Shown here: positions 14,551 through 21,302 of the stretch, piece by piece
Layout: every line of letters starts with the position of its first letter
How positions within the stretch are numbered: position 1 is the first letter of the stretch
Source: CAZMCT01 sp964564785
GTDB taxonomy: Bacteria > Planctomycetota > Phycisphaerae > UBA1845 > Fen-1342
NCBI GenBank assembly: GCA_964564785.1
Contig: CAZMCT010000061.1
Location: 1-23,341, forward strand
Direction: 5' to 3'
Length of the DNA stretch: 23,341 nucleotides
Translations under genes and position numbers: made by a program
Notes under the pieces: model-generated
Told to the model about the DNA's origin: nothing
The model's input: the letters and a program-made list of their open reading frames with translations, nothing else
The model's database searches: none

Positions 14551-14754
14551 TCAGGCCTGCGGCGGGACGAACAACTCGCCCATTTCCCAGATCTCGCGGC
14601 CGTAGACGGTGTCGACCAGGTAGGACCAGGCGTCCTGGCCGTTGCGGCGAAAGGTGCAGACTCGGACGATCCGGCCCGCTTCGCCGTCTTCGCGGCTCAC
14701 CACCCGGGTCCCGGGCGTGAGGCGGCGGTTGGTCTTCGTGGTCGCGTTCATCAT
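14551..14754 (-). CDS. Small beta-rich hypothetical protein, first gene of leftward operon
   Basis: A 67-aa protein with alternating strands (LTPGTRVVSREDGEAGRIVR, then CTFRRNGQDAWSYLVDTV, then YGREIWEMGELFVPPQA), reminiscent of a small SH3/KOW-like barrel. No named family can be given. The frame is open much further upstream on this strand, but GGGAG sits five bases before the ATG at 14754 and the longer reading runs antisense into the recombinase gene, so the short form is chosen. It starts the operon, divergent from the recombinase. Confidence 0.65.
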   Translation of the reverse strand: MMNATTKTNRRLTPGTRVVSREDGEAGRIVRVCTFRRNGQDAWSYLVDTVYGREIWEMGELFVPPQA

Positions 14755-14979
14755 CGTTTCTCCCTTGCGTACGCCGCTCGCGCACAGACACAGGAGTCCC
14801 TGCTTTTGCCCCGAATGCAAGGCGACCCGGACAGAATTCCAAGAATGTCTTGTTGCTCCTGGAGGTCCCCGCGTGAAAGCGAGCAAAGTCGGCCGGGCGG
14901 CCTTGCTGACGGGCCAAACGCGAGCGCAGGATGGCGACCGGGGCCGGGCTAACGTGTCCGACAAAACTGGAGATTGAAA
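14755..14979. promoter_or_regulatory. Divergent control region between leftward operon and recombinase
   Basis: This 225-bp gap must hold the promoters for both the six-gene leftward operon and the recombinase. It contains the dyad CAAGA-ATG-TCTTG (14840-14852), directly preceded by CAGAATTC, in a less GC-rich patch (about 14830-14855). That patch is a plausible operator. No confident promoter hexamers could be placed. If one regulator sits here, it could balance recombinase expression against the operon. Confidence 0.4.
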
Positions 14980-17571
14980 ATGCACATGACGCTGAACACG
15001 CGGACGCCGGCCATCGCCTACCTGCGGCGCTCGACCGACCGCCAGGAGCAAAGCATCGGTGACCAGCGCAGCGAGATCGCCCGCTGGGCCGCCGAGCGCG
15101 GGTACGACATCATCCGCGAGTACGTGGACGACGCGATCAGCGGCACGTCGGCCGACAAGCGGCCCGGGTTCCAGCAGATGATCGCGGATGCGCAGCGAGG
15201 GCTGTTCAAGGCCGTGATCGTCTGGAACAGCGACCGCTTCAGCCGCGGCGACGTGACGGAGACCGAGCACTACCGCTACCTGCTGCGGAAGGCCGGCGCG
15301 ACGCTGCTGTCGGTCACGGAGGACTACCTAGCCCGCGAGGGCATCGACGGCGACGTGCTGCGCACCGTGAAGCAGTTCCAGAACCGGCAGTACTCGATCA
15401 GCCTGTCGCAGAACACGCTGCGCGGCCAGATCAGCGCCGTGCTGGGCGAGTCCGACCCGGGCCGGGCGGCACCGTACGGCTACGATCGCGAGATCATCGC
15501 CCCGGACGGGTCGCTGATCTTCCGCATCCGCTTCAACCCAGGCCGCGTGCGCGAGGTCTTTGACAAGGACGGCAAGCTGCAGGCCCGCTACGCGAAGGGC
15601 CAGGCGTTCGCCAAGCCCGGCCGCGATTGCCGCGCCCGCCTCGTTTTGTCCGATCCGAAGCGCGTGAAGGTAGTCAAGCAGATGTTCAAGATGTGCCTCG
15701 ATGGCGTTGGCTTCGCCTCGATCGCCGCCGATCTCAATGCCCGCGGCATCCCGGCGCCCTGCCACGATGTCTGGAACTTCACGACGATCAAATCGCTGCT
15801 GGAAAATCCGACGTACCGCGGTGACCTCGTCTGGAACCGCCGGTCCGAGGCCAAGTTCTACCGCGTGCGCAACGGCCGGGCCGAGCAGCGCCAACGCCAG
15901 GGCCACGAGGCCAAGGTAATCAAGACGCCGAAGGAGGACTGGGTCGTCGTCCAGGGCGCGGTCCCCGCAATCATCAGCGCTGCGGATTGGGACAAGGCCC
16001 AGGAGATGGTCAGGGAGCGCGCCAGCAAGCGCGGCGGTGCCGGCCATCGCAATCGCCGCTGGCTGCTCACTGGGGTGCTGATCTGCGGCGATTGCGGGCA
16101 CAAGTACTGGGGCGACCCCCGGCACAAGGGCCGGCGCCCAGGCCGGGCGCCGGTGATCACGAGCTACTACAGCTGCGCCGGGCGGCGCTCGCACGGAACG
16201 ACGACCTGCAAGACGCCGTCTGGGCTCCGGGCCGAGCAGCTCGAGGCGTGGGTGCTCGCGAAGCTCCAGAGCATTGTCCTGGCCGACGAGGAAGCGCTCG
16301 AGGCGGCCATCGAGCGCTTCGTGGCGGCAGCCACGCAGCAGCAATCGAGCAGGGCGGATACGGATCGCGTCGCGCGGGAGCTGCAGCAGATCAACGACAC
16401 CGTCGCGGCGCTGACCATGAACATCGATCCCGCCAACCTCGTGCTGCTCAACGACCGCTTGACGCAGCTCCGGAAGCGCAAGGAAGCGCTCGAGGACGAA
16501 CTTCGCAACGCAGAGCGTTCCAACGGCAGCTTCGACGTCGCCGGCTTGCGGAAATGGGCCCGGGAACGCCTCGCCGGCCTTCGGGACGCGATGGCCGGCG
16601 CCCGCAACGACCGCACGCGCGACGTGATCGCCAGTTACATCGAGCGGATCACCGTCTGGCCCTCACAGAAGCGCGGCGAAATGCTGCTGAACCCCGCCGC
16701 CGGCCCGCTCTGGAAACCAAACGACCGCCCAGACAGGCGGTCGCGGGTAAACCGTATCGGGGCGACAAGATTCGAACTTGCGACCTCGTGGACCCAAACC
16801 ACGCGCTCTAGCCAGGCTGAGCTACGCCCCGGGCACAGGAATGATAACGAACACGGACGGGAACGAGAACCTGTTTCGTGCCTGCGACCTGGCGCACCGC
16901 CAGGGCCGGCGTCGTTTCCGCGGTCCTCGTCGGGCGGGCGGCCGAGCGGGCGCATGAAAAGGGCCGGTCGCCCGAAGACGATCGGCCACGGGGCTCGGCA
17001 CGGTCGGCGGCTCGCGAGGCCTCCTCCTCCGGAGCGCACCCGTGAGAAACGTACACGGAGACGCGCGGGCGCCGCCGTGCCCACGAACGAACCGACGGCC
17101 GCGCGGGGGCAGGGTCAATCGCGGCCGCCGGGTACAAATCCCGGCAGCGCGCTGCGTGCGAGCACCACGGCTCCCGAGCGGCGCTGCGCACGCGGGCGCA
17201 CTGCGTGTTGGGGAGTTGCAGGCAATCGAATCTGTTGGGGCGGCCCGGCGGGGATCCCGAACGGAGCTGCGCCCATCCCAGTCAGCGTCGCGGGCACCGC
17301 CCGCGACCGGAACGCGTCGGACGGCCGGCCCGGTCGCCGGCGGTCCGTGGCCCGCCTTGACGGGCCGCCTCGCGGGGCCAACCGGGAGGTCTATCACGAT
17401 GGTACACCCACCAAAGTGTCCCGGCGAAGTCAAGGGGAGGGACCAAGGGATCGAGGGATCAAGGGATCGAGGGATGGGGGGAGTCACACCGGCCATGCGC
17501 GAAGCGCCACGTTTTCGGCGTCTGTAGCCGGATTCCCCGGTCGGTCGCCGCGGCGATCTCGCTGGGAATGA
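14980..17571 (+). CDS. Large serine recombinase (integrase) with abnormal C-terminal run-on
   Basis: Family sequence covers about residues 1-590. The resolvase domain (9-150) has nucleophile Ser18 in YLRRSTDR and the SDRFSRG arginine motif. A recombinase domain (about 165-290, LNARGIPAP...TIKSLLENPTYRG) follows. The zinc ribbon has CGDC (about 369-372) and YYSCAGRR...TTTC. A coiled coil covers about 455-530. It cuts and joins attP and attB through phosphoserine links. GGAG precedes ATG 14980 by seven bases; TTG 14974 is less likely. The frame does not stop at the end of the family sequence. It runs antisense through the tRNA-Pro terminator and the tRNA-Pro gene (from about residue 592) and on for about 245 Arg/Pro-rich residues to 17571. 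The native stop was probably lost on integration. The tail looks non-functional. Confidence 0.9.
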   Translation: MHMTLNTRTPAIAYLRRSTDRQEQSIGDQRSEIARWAAERGYDIIREYVDDAISGTSADKRPGFQQMIADAQRGLFKAVIVWNSDRFSRGDVTETEHYRYLLRKAGATLLSVTEDYLAREGIDGDVLRTVKQFQNRQYSISLSQNTLRGQISAVLGESDPGRAAPYGYDREIIAPDGSLIFRIRFNPGRVREVFDKDGKLQARYAKGQAFAKPGRDCRARLVLSDPKRVKVVKQMFKMCLDGVGFASIAADLNARGIPAPCHDVWNFTTIKSLLENPTYRGDLVWNRRSEAKFYRVRNGRAEQRQRQGHEAKVIKTPKEDWVVVQGAVPAIISAADWDKAQEMVRERASKRGGAGHRNRRWLLTGVLICGDCGHKYWGDPRHKGRRPGRAPVITSYYSCAGRRSHGTTTCKTPSGLRAEQLEAWVLAKLQSIVLADEEALEAAIERFVAAATQQQSSRADTDRVARELQQINDTVAALTMNIDPANLVLLNDRLTQLRKRKEALEDELRNAERSNGSFDVAGLRKWARERLAGLRDAMAGARNDRTRDVIASYIERITVWPSQKRGEMLLNPAAGPLWKPNDRPDRRSRVNRIGATRFELATSWTQTTRSSQAELRPGHRNDNEHGREREPVSCLRPGAPPGPASFPRSSSGGRPSGRMKRAGRPKTIGHGARHGRRLARPPPPERTREKRTRRRAGAAVPTNEPTAARGQGQSRPPGTNPGSALRASTTAPERRCARGRTACWGVAGNRICWGGPAGIPNGAAPIPVSVAGTARDRNASDGRPGRRRSVARLDGPPRGANREVYHDGTPTKVSRRSQGEGPRDRGIKGSRDGGSHTGHARSATFSASVAGFPGRSPRRSRWE
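16712..16743 (-). terminator. Intrinsic terminator of tRNA-Pro
   Basis: Read on the minus strand, just after the tRNA 3' end, CGACCGCC pairs with GGCGGTCG (8-bp stem, 16722-16743, six-base loop) and is followed by TTTGGTTT. That is the layout of a factor-independent terminator 14 bases past the tRNA. It overlaps the recombinase frame on the other strand, so the tRNA transcription unit and the integrase gene share these bases. Confidence 0.6.
16757..16831 (-). tRNA. tRNA-Pro (anticodon UGG)
   Basis: The minus strand folds into a full cloverleaf. The acceptor CGGGGCG pairs perfectly with CGCCCCG, with discriminator A. The D-stem GCTC/GAGC holds loop AGCCTGGCTA. The anticodon stem CGTGG/CCACG has loop TTTGGGT, reading UGG. 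The variable loop AGGTC is followed by T-stem GCAAG/CTTGT with loop TTCGAAT. C1-G72 and anticodon UGG identify proline. CCA is not encoded. Its 3' end faces the serine recombinase, the usual geometry for an element beside a tRNA. Confidence 0.95.
16841..16846 (-). promoter_or_regulatory. Possible -10 box of tRNA-Pro
   Basis: TATCAT on the minus strand lies ten bases upstream of the tRNA 5' end, a suitable distance for a start just before the mature end. No good -35 hexamer is seen at 16-18 bases further up. Confidence 0.3.
17445..17476 (+). repeat. Two tandem copies of a 16-bp unit
   Basis: AAGGGATCGAGGGATC is followed directly by the same unit with one change (final C to G). The unit itself is a near-doubling of AGGGATC. 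It lies in non-coding DNA and may be a variable-number repeat. Confidence 0.6.
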
Positions 17572-17642
17572 CAGGCGCAAGCACCGCTCACGTCCGCTCG
17601 GCCCCCCGCCCATCGCGGTATCCGCGCCACCGCCGGCGGCGC

Positions 17643-18629
17643 TCACCACACGTCGATGTCGCCGACGATCTCCTCGACGAGGTCCTTCAAGGTCAACAAT
17701 CCCACGCAATGACCCTGCCGGTCCTCGACAATGGCCATGGTCTGGCGGGCCCGCTGGAGCTGGAGCAGGGCGGCCGAGACGCGGGCGTAGTCGGGCAGAC
17801 GCACGGGTGGGCGGGCGTAATCGACGATCGGTCGGTGCACGGCGTCGGTGAGGACGTCGAAGACGCAAACGATCCCGATGATACGGCGTGGGTCGTCGCG
17901 CCAGACGGGAAGGCGCGAGAAGTGTGCCATGCGGGCGATGCGGAGGAAGTCGTCGCGAGCGATGGTGTCCGGCACGGTGGCCGCCCGCTGGCGGGCAACC
18001 ATGATGCTGCCGACCCGGACATTGGAGAGATTCATGACCCGGTCCATCAGGTCGCGCTGATAATCGGTGAGGCCGCCCAGGGCCGCGCCTTCGTGCAATA
18101 GCCGCACGATGTGCGTGCGGGGCAGGGTGTCCTGGCCCTCGGCCCGCAGCGGGTCGATGCGGGCGAGAATCATGCGCGTAAGGCCCTGCATCAGCGCCAG
18201 AAACCCGGTCCAGCGCACGGCCTGCACGGAGACGCTGAGCGGGAGGGCCAACGGGTACATCCAGCGATCGGCTTCGCGGCGGAACCAGTCTTTGGGAAGG
18301 ATGCCGCCGAAAACGAGCAACATCGGCGTCATGATCACGGTGGCCCACAGTTCGGCCGACCCGGGCGCGCAGGCCGCAGAGATCAGCAGCGCGGTGACGC
18401 ACGCCGTGCCGACGTAGTCGGCCAGCGTGTTGCCCAGCAGGGCCGTGAGCACCAGGTCGTTCTGGCGCTCGATCAGCTGCGCGAGCCGCCGCGCGCCCGG
18501 CTGGTTCTGGTCGGCCCGGACGCGCAGCCGGACGCGGTTGAGCGTGTAGCTGCCGGTCTCGACGGCCGAGACGAAGCCCGAGAGCAGCACCCCCAGCCCC
18601 GCGCCGAGGATCAGCAAGGTCGTCATCAT
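17643..18629 (-). CDS. CNNM/CBS-domain membrane protein (short CorC-like)
   Basis: A 328-aa protein. The CNNM (DUF21) membrane domain covers about 1-150, with hydrophobic segments near 3-22, 58-86, 96-112 and 125-148 and the conserved-type LPKDWF turn. A CBS pair covers about 200-325 (VGSIMVARQR, FSRLPVWRDD, IIGIVCVFDVL, then GLLTLKDLVEEIVGDI). It stops after the second CBS, so the C-terminal CorC_HlyC domain of the family is missing; its partner upstream has it. CNNM/CorC proteins move or sense Mg2+. Its ATG overlaps the stop of the upstream gene (ATGA), so the two are translationally coupled and may form a heteromer. Confidence 0.85.
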   Translation of the reverse strand: MMTTLLILGAGLGVLLSGFVSAVETGSYTLNRVRLRVRADQNQPGARRLAQLIERQNDLVLTALLGNTLADYVGTACVTALLISAACAPGSAELWATVIMTPMLLVFGGILPKDWFRREADRWMYPLALPLSVSVQAVRWTGFLALMQGLTRMILARIDPLRAEGQDTLPRTHIVRLLHEGAALGGLTDYQRDLMDRVMNLSNVRVGSIMVARQRAATVPDTIARDDFLRIARMAHFSRLPVWRDDPRRIIGIVCVFDVLTDAVHRPIVDYARPPVRLPDYARVSAALLQLQRARQTMAIVEDRQGHCVGLLTLKDLVEEIVGDIDVW

Positions 18630-20017
18630 GGCGCTTCGGCCCCCGGCGCGGTCCGGGCCGCACCGCTCGGTCGGCCGGACGGTCCCGCCGCGCCGCCGCC
18701 GACTCCGGTGCCCTCTGGCGCGTCCTCCGACTCGAGCACGCGCAGCCGCAGCCGGTCGACGCGCCGCCGCTGCACAGTGGTGACGCGCAGCTCGAGCTGC
18801 CCGAAACGCACGACATCACCCACCCGGGCGGGACGGCCGAGCCGGGCCGTGACCAACCCGCCGACGGTCGCCACCCGCTCGTGAATCGGGGGCAGGCCGA
18901 AGGACTGGGCCCAGTAATGGATGCTGAGCCGGCCGCTGACGTCGAACTCGCCGTCGCCCACGGGGACGATCTCCGGCTCGGGCGGAGCCTCGTCCGGACT
19001 CGCGAGGTCGCCGACGATGACTTCGAGCACGTCCTCGAGTGTCACCAGGCCGGCCATGCCGCCGTACTCATCGACGGCGATGGCGAGCTGCGAGCGGGTC
19101 GAGCGGAAGTGGTGCAGGAGTTGCTCGCACGTGATCAGCTCGGGGACGAAGCGGACGGGCTGGACGAGCTGCCGCAGGGGGACGCCCGGGTTGAGGAACA
19201 GGACCTTGGCGTATACCAGGCCGACAATGTTGTCGACGGGGCCGTCATACACGGGGATTTTCTTGCGGCGGGTCGAGCGCATCAGCTCGCGCAGGCCCTC
19301 CGCGGGCTCGTTGAGGGCGTAGGTCTTCACCTCGACGCGCGGGACCATCACGTCGCGGACGCGGAGCGCGCCGAGATCGATCACCTCGCGCAACAGGGCG
19401 TCCTCGACCGGGTTGATCACGCCCTGGCGGCGGCTCATCTCGAGTAGCGTCTTGAGCTCCAGCCGCGAGAGCGCATGGGCCTGCGCGGCCCGCTGGCCCC
19501 ACAGCAGCCGGCTGGCGGGCTCGACGATCAACACGTCCAGCAGCCGTCCGGTCGGCCCGAGCACGTAGCCGGAGAAGTGGATCAGCGGCGCACAGAACGG
19601 CGCCAGACGATCGGCCAGACTGAGCCCGATCGTCTTGGGGACCGCCTCACACAGGATGCTGACCACCAGGATACTGAAGGCGGCCGCGAGCACCCCGGCG
19701 GCGAGGCCGAGCACGGGTTCGAGGCTGCGGAAGAAGACATAGGTATTCGCGTACAGCAGCACGTTCACGGTGGTGTTGCCGAGCAGGATGATCGTGAGCG
19801 TGCGCTTGGGGTGATCCATGAGCGTGGCCGCGAGCCGGCGGAACGGGTTGGGGCTGGTGCGGTCGTGCTGAAGCTGGGTGCGGGTGAGCGAGAAGAGCAC
19901 CGGCTCGCTACCGGAATACGCGGCGGACAGGCCGACGAGGACCAGAATCAGAAGGCCGTTGAGCGTGAGGGTAGCCACGAGCGACGCATCTGCGAGCAGT
20001 GGAGCAGGAGCGAGCAT
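18626..20017 (-). CDS. CNNM/CBS/CorC_HlyC-domain membrane protein
   Basis: A 463-aa protein. The CNNM membrane domain (about 15-165) has four hydrophobic segments, the AYSGSEPVLFSL motif after the first and EAVPKTIGLSLA after the third. The CBS pair (about 218-340) has VRDVMVPRVEV, KKIPVYDGP, IVGLVYAKVL, then DEYGGMAGLVTLEDVLEVIVGDL. The CorC_HlyC transporter-associated domain covers about 348-430 (GEFDVSGRLSI...TVGGLVTARLGRPARVGD). The last 30 residues are a Gly/Pro/Ala tail. This is the classic CorC/YfjD-type layout, for which Mg2+ export or sensing is the usual role. It is co-transcribed with the shorter paralogue downstream. Its start at 20017 overlaps the start of the divergent relic at 20016. 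Confidence 0.88.
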   Translation of the reverse strand: MLAPAPLLADASLVATLTLNGLLILVLVGLSAAYSGSEPVLFSLTRTQLQHDRTSPNPFRRLAATLMDHPKRTLTIILLGNTTVNVLLYANTYVFFRSLEPVLGLAAGVLAAAFSILVVSILCEAVPKTIGLSLADRLAPFCAPLIHFSGYVLGPTGRLLDVLIVEPASRLLWGQRAAQAHALSRLELKTLLEMSRRQGVINPVEDALLREVIDLGALRVRDVMVPRVEVKTYALNEPAEGLRELMRSTRRKKIPVYDGPVDNIVGLVYAKVLFLNPGVPLRQLVQPVRFVPELITCEQLLHHFRSTRSQLAIAVDEYGGMAGLVTLEDVLEVIVGDLASPDEAPPEPEIVPVGDGEFDVSGRLSIHYWAQSFGLPPIHERVATVGGLVTARLGRPARVGDVVRFGQLELRVTTVQRRRVDRLRLRVLESEDAPEGTGVGGGAAGPSGRPSGAARTAPGAEAP

Positions 20018-20417
20018 GTTCGGGCCCTCGGCCGACGCGATCAGGCTATCCGAAGGTGGCGCCGGGGGCTATCTGCTCGAGCCGCTATACGGCATCAACA
20101 AGAACCAGGCAACGCCGGCGTGGTGTCTGTACAGCGCGGCCATGTGCACGGGCCTGTTTGCGCTGCTGCACGTGGTCGTGGATGTCGGGGGGTGCGTGCG
20201 GTGGGCGGCGTGGCTGCGACCGGCGGGCGTGAATCCGCTGCTGGCGTACATCCTGCCGGACATGGTGTTCGCGGCCCTGGGGCTGGCGGGGGTGACGTTT
20301 CTGGAACAACACCTGCGCGTAGGCTGGGTCGCGGTGGGTCGGGCGGCGGTGTTCTCGGCGCTGCTGGTTGTCCTGACGGGCGTGCTGACGCGTGGCGGGA
20401 TCCGGCCGGCGTTCTGA
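20016..20417 (+). pseudogene. C-terminal relic of a DUF5009/acyltransferase-type membrane protein
   Basis: From about 20060 the frame reads GGYLLEPLYGINKNQATPAW, then two hydrophobic segments, AGVNPLLAYILPDMVF and two more hydrophobic segments to the stop. This matches the C-terminal third of DUF5009/heparan-alpha-glucosaminide-acetyltransferase-like proteins, which normally have about 370-400 residues and ten or so membrane segments. Only about 133 residues remain, and the upstream DNA is occupied by the oppositely oriented CorC-like gene. So this is a truncated relic, probably left by a rearrangement. It could still be translated from ATG 20016 (GGAG upstream), but the acyl-transfer part is gone. 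Confidence 0.65.
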
Positions 20418-20460
20418 GCGGCGGTTGGGCCCGCCCGCGGAGGCTCGAGCGGCGCGGCGC

Positions 20461-21219
20461 TCAACGCAACAGCCATTTTCTGAGCGCGTGGACGGTGGTG
20501 TCGCGGCCGGCCTTGCCGATGGCCCAGGTGAGGGGGACGCTCTTGGGACAGACCTTGACGCAGTTCTGCGCGTTGCCGCAGTCGGACACGCCGCCGGGTT
20601 CCATGAGGGCCGCCAGACGGTCGGAGGCCGAAAGCCGGCTGGTGGGGTGCAGGTTGTGGAGGACGGCCTGACCGATCGCCTGCGGCCCGATGAACGCACT
20701 GTCGGCGTTGATCTGTGGACAGGCTTCCAGGCAGCAGCCGCAGGTCATGCAGCGCGACAGCGGGTACATCTGCTCCTGGAGCTCGGGGGCGACGAGCGGG
20801 CCGGGACCGAGGTCCGAATAGGTATCGACTGGGACCCAGGCGCGGACTTTCTTGAGGGCGTCGAACATCCGCGAACGATCGGTGAACAAGTCGCGGATGA
20901 CCGGGAACTTGCTCAGCGGCCGCAGGTCGATGACATCCGCCTGCGCCAGCAGTTCGTCGACCAGCGCGCTGCACGCCTGGCGGACAGTGCCGTTGATGAC
21001 CATGGCGCAGGAGCCGCAGACCTCCTCGAGGCAGTTGCAGTCCCAGACGACGGGGGTGGTCCGTTCACCGGCCACCGTGACCGGCTCGGCCGCGATCTCC
21101 TGGAGGAGGGAGATCACGTTCATGTCGGGCTGGTAGGGCACCGCGAACGTCTGAGTGTACGGCGCGGACTGCGGACGGTCTTGACGCTGGATGCGGACGC
21201 GAATCGAAGCAGGTTTCAT
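20461..21219 (-). CDS. sdhB: Succinate dehydrogenase/fumarate reductase iron-sulfur subunit
   Basis: A 252-aa protein with all three cluster motifs. The [2Fe-2S] site has Cys63, Cys68, Cys71 and Cys83 (CLEEVCGSC then C after 11 residues). The [4Fe-4S] site is CMTCGCCLEACP (Cys157, 160, 163, 167). The [3Fe-4S] site is CGNAQNCVKVCPK (Cys214, 220, 224), with 167, 214, 220 and 224 sharing roles as in known SdhB. It carries electrons from the flavoprotein to the membrane quinone site in complex II, on the cytoplasmic face. It lies 83 bp downstream of sdhA. AGAGGA sits six bases before the ATG. Confidence 0.95.
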   Translation of the reverse strand: MKPASIRVRIQRQDRPQSAPYTQTFAVPYQPDMNVISLLQEIAAEPVTVAGERTTPVVWDCNCLEEVCGSCAMVINGTVRQACSALVDELLAQADVIDLRPLSKFPVIRDLFTDRSRMFDALKKVRAWVPVDTYSDLGPGPLVAPELQEQMYPLSRCMTCGCCLEACPQINADSAFIGPQAIGQAVLHNLHPTSRLSASDRLAALMEPGGVSDCGNAQNCVKVCPKSVPLTWAIGKAGRDTTVHALRKWLLR

Positions 21220-21302
21220 CGGAATCCTCTGAACGCCGTGCGTCGTGAGTCAAGACGGCACCCCGGCATTCACGCACGTCGGTCGGCCGCTCACGGCGCT
21301 TC

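Larger units (their letters stand above)
5457..16756. mobile_element. Putative integrative element with serine recombinase, adjacent to tRNA-Pro
   Basis: About 11 kb lying between host-type genes and bordered on the right by the 3' end of a tRNA-Pro gene. It contains a large serine recombinase, a ParB-TOPRIM fusion, a primase-helicase with an embedded inverted repeat array, small DNA-binding proteins and many small hypothetical genes. No virion or conjugation gene is visible, so it could be a plasmid-like integrative element or a satellite that borrows a transfer system. The right boundary is put near the recombinase 3' end, somewhere between about 16690 and the tRNA 3' end at 16757. The left boundary is only bracketed between the kinase stop (5236) and the first element gene (5654). 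No convincing copy of the tRNA 3' end was found on the left. Confidence 0.55.
16832..17642. other. Gene-poor host DNA between tRNA-Pro and the CNNM/CBS gene
   Basis: Apart from the recombinase run-on frame and the possible tRNA promoter, I see no credible gene. The open frames here give Arg/Pro/Gly-rich sequence with no domain, as expected by chance at this GC content. The stretch contains a short 16-bp tandem repeat near 17445 and a hairpin that looks like a tRNA T-arm at 17127-17145 without the rest of a tRNA. Confidence 0.6.

Noticed and set aside
12787..14952. 721-aa plus-strand frame opposite the six small genes
   Set aside because: It is the shadow of the leftward operon: no domain, while the minus-strand frames have ribosome sites and recognisable families.
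17127..17145. Hairpin GCCGGG-TACAAAT-CCCGGC resembling a tRNA T-arm
   Set aside because: No acceptor, D-arm or anticodon arm could be fitted around it, and the T-loop lacks the second T. At most a tRNA fragment.
17225..17240. TCGAATCT beside GGGGCG, similar to the tRNA T-arm
   Set aside because: Eight matching bases, opposite orientation to the tRNA and no matching acceptor; chance is enough.
17042..17527. 161-aa plus-strand frame in the gap after tRNA-Pro
   Set aside because: Arg/Pro/Gly-rich with no domain and containing the 16-bp tandem repeat; looks like a chance frame at high GC.
19475..20671. 398-aa plus-strand frame opposite the CorC-like and sdhB genes
   Set aside because: Composition is that of an antisense shadow and it runs over two well-supported genes.
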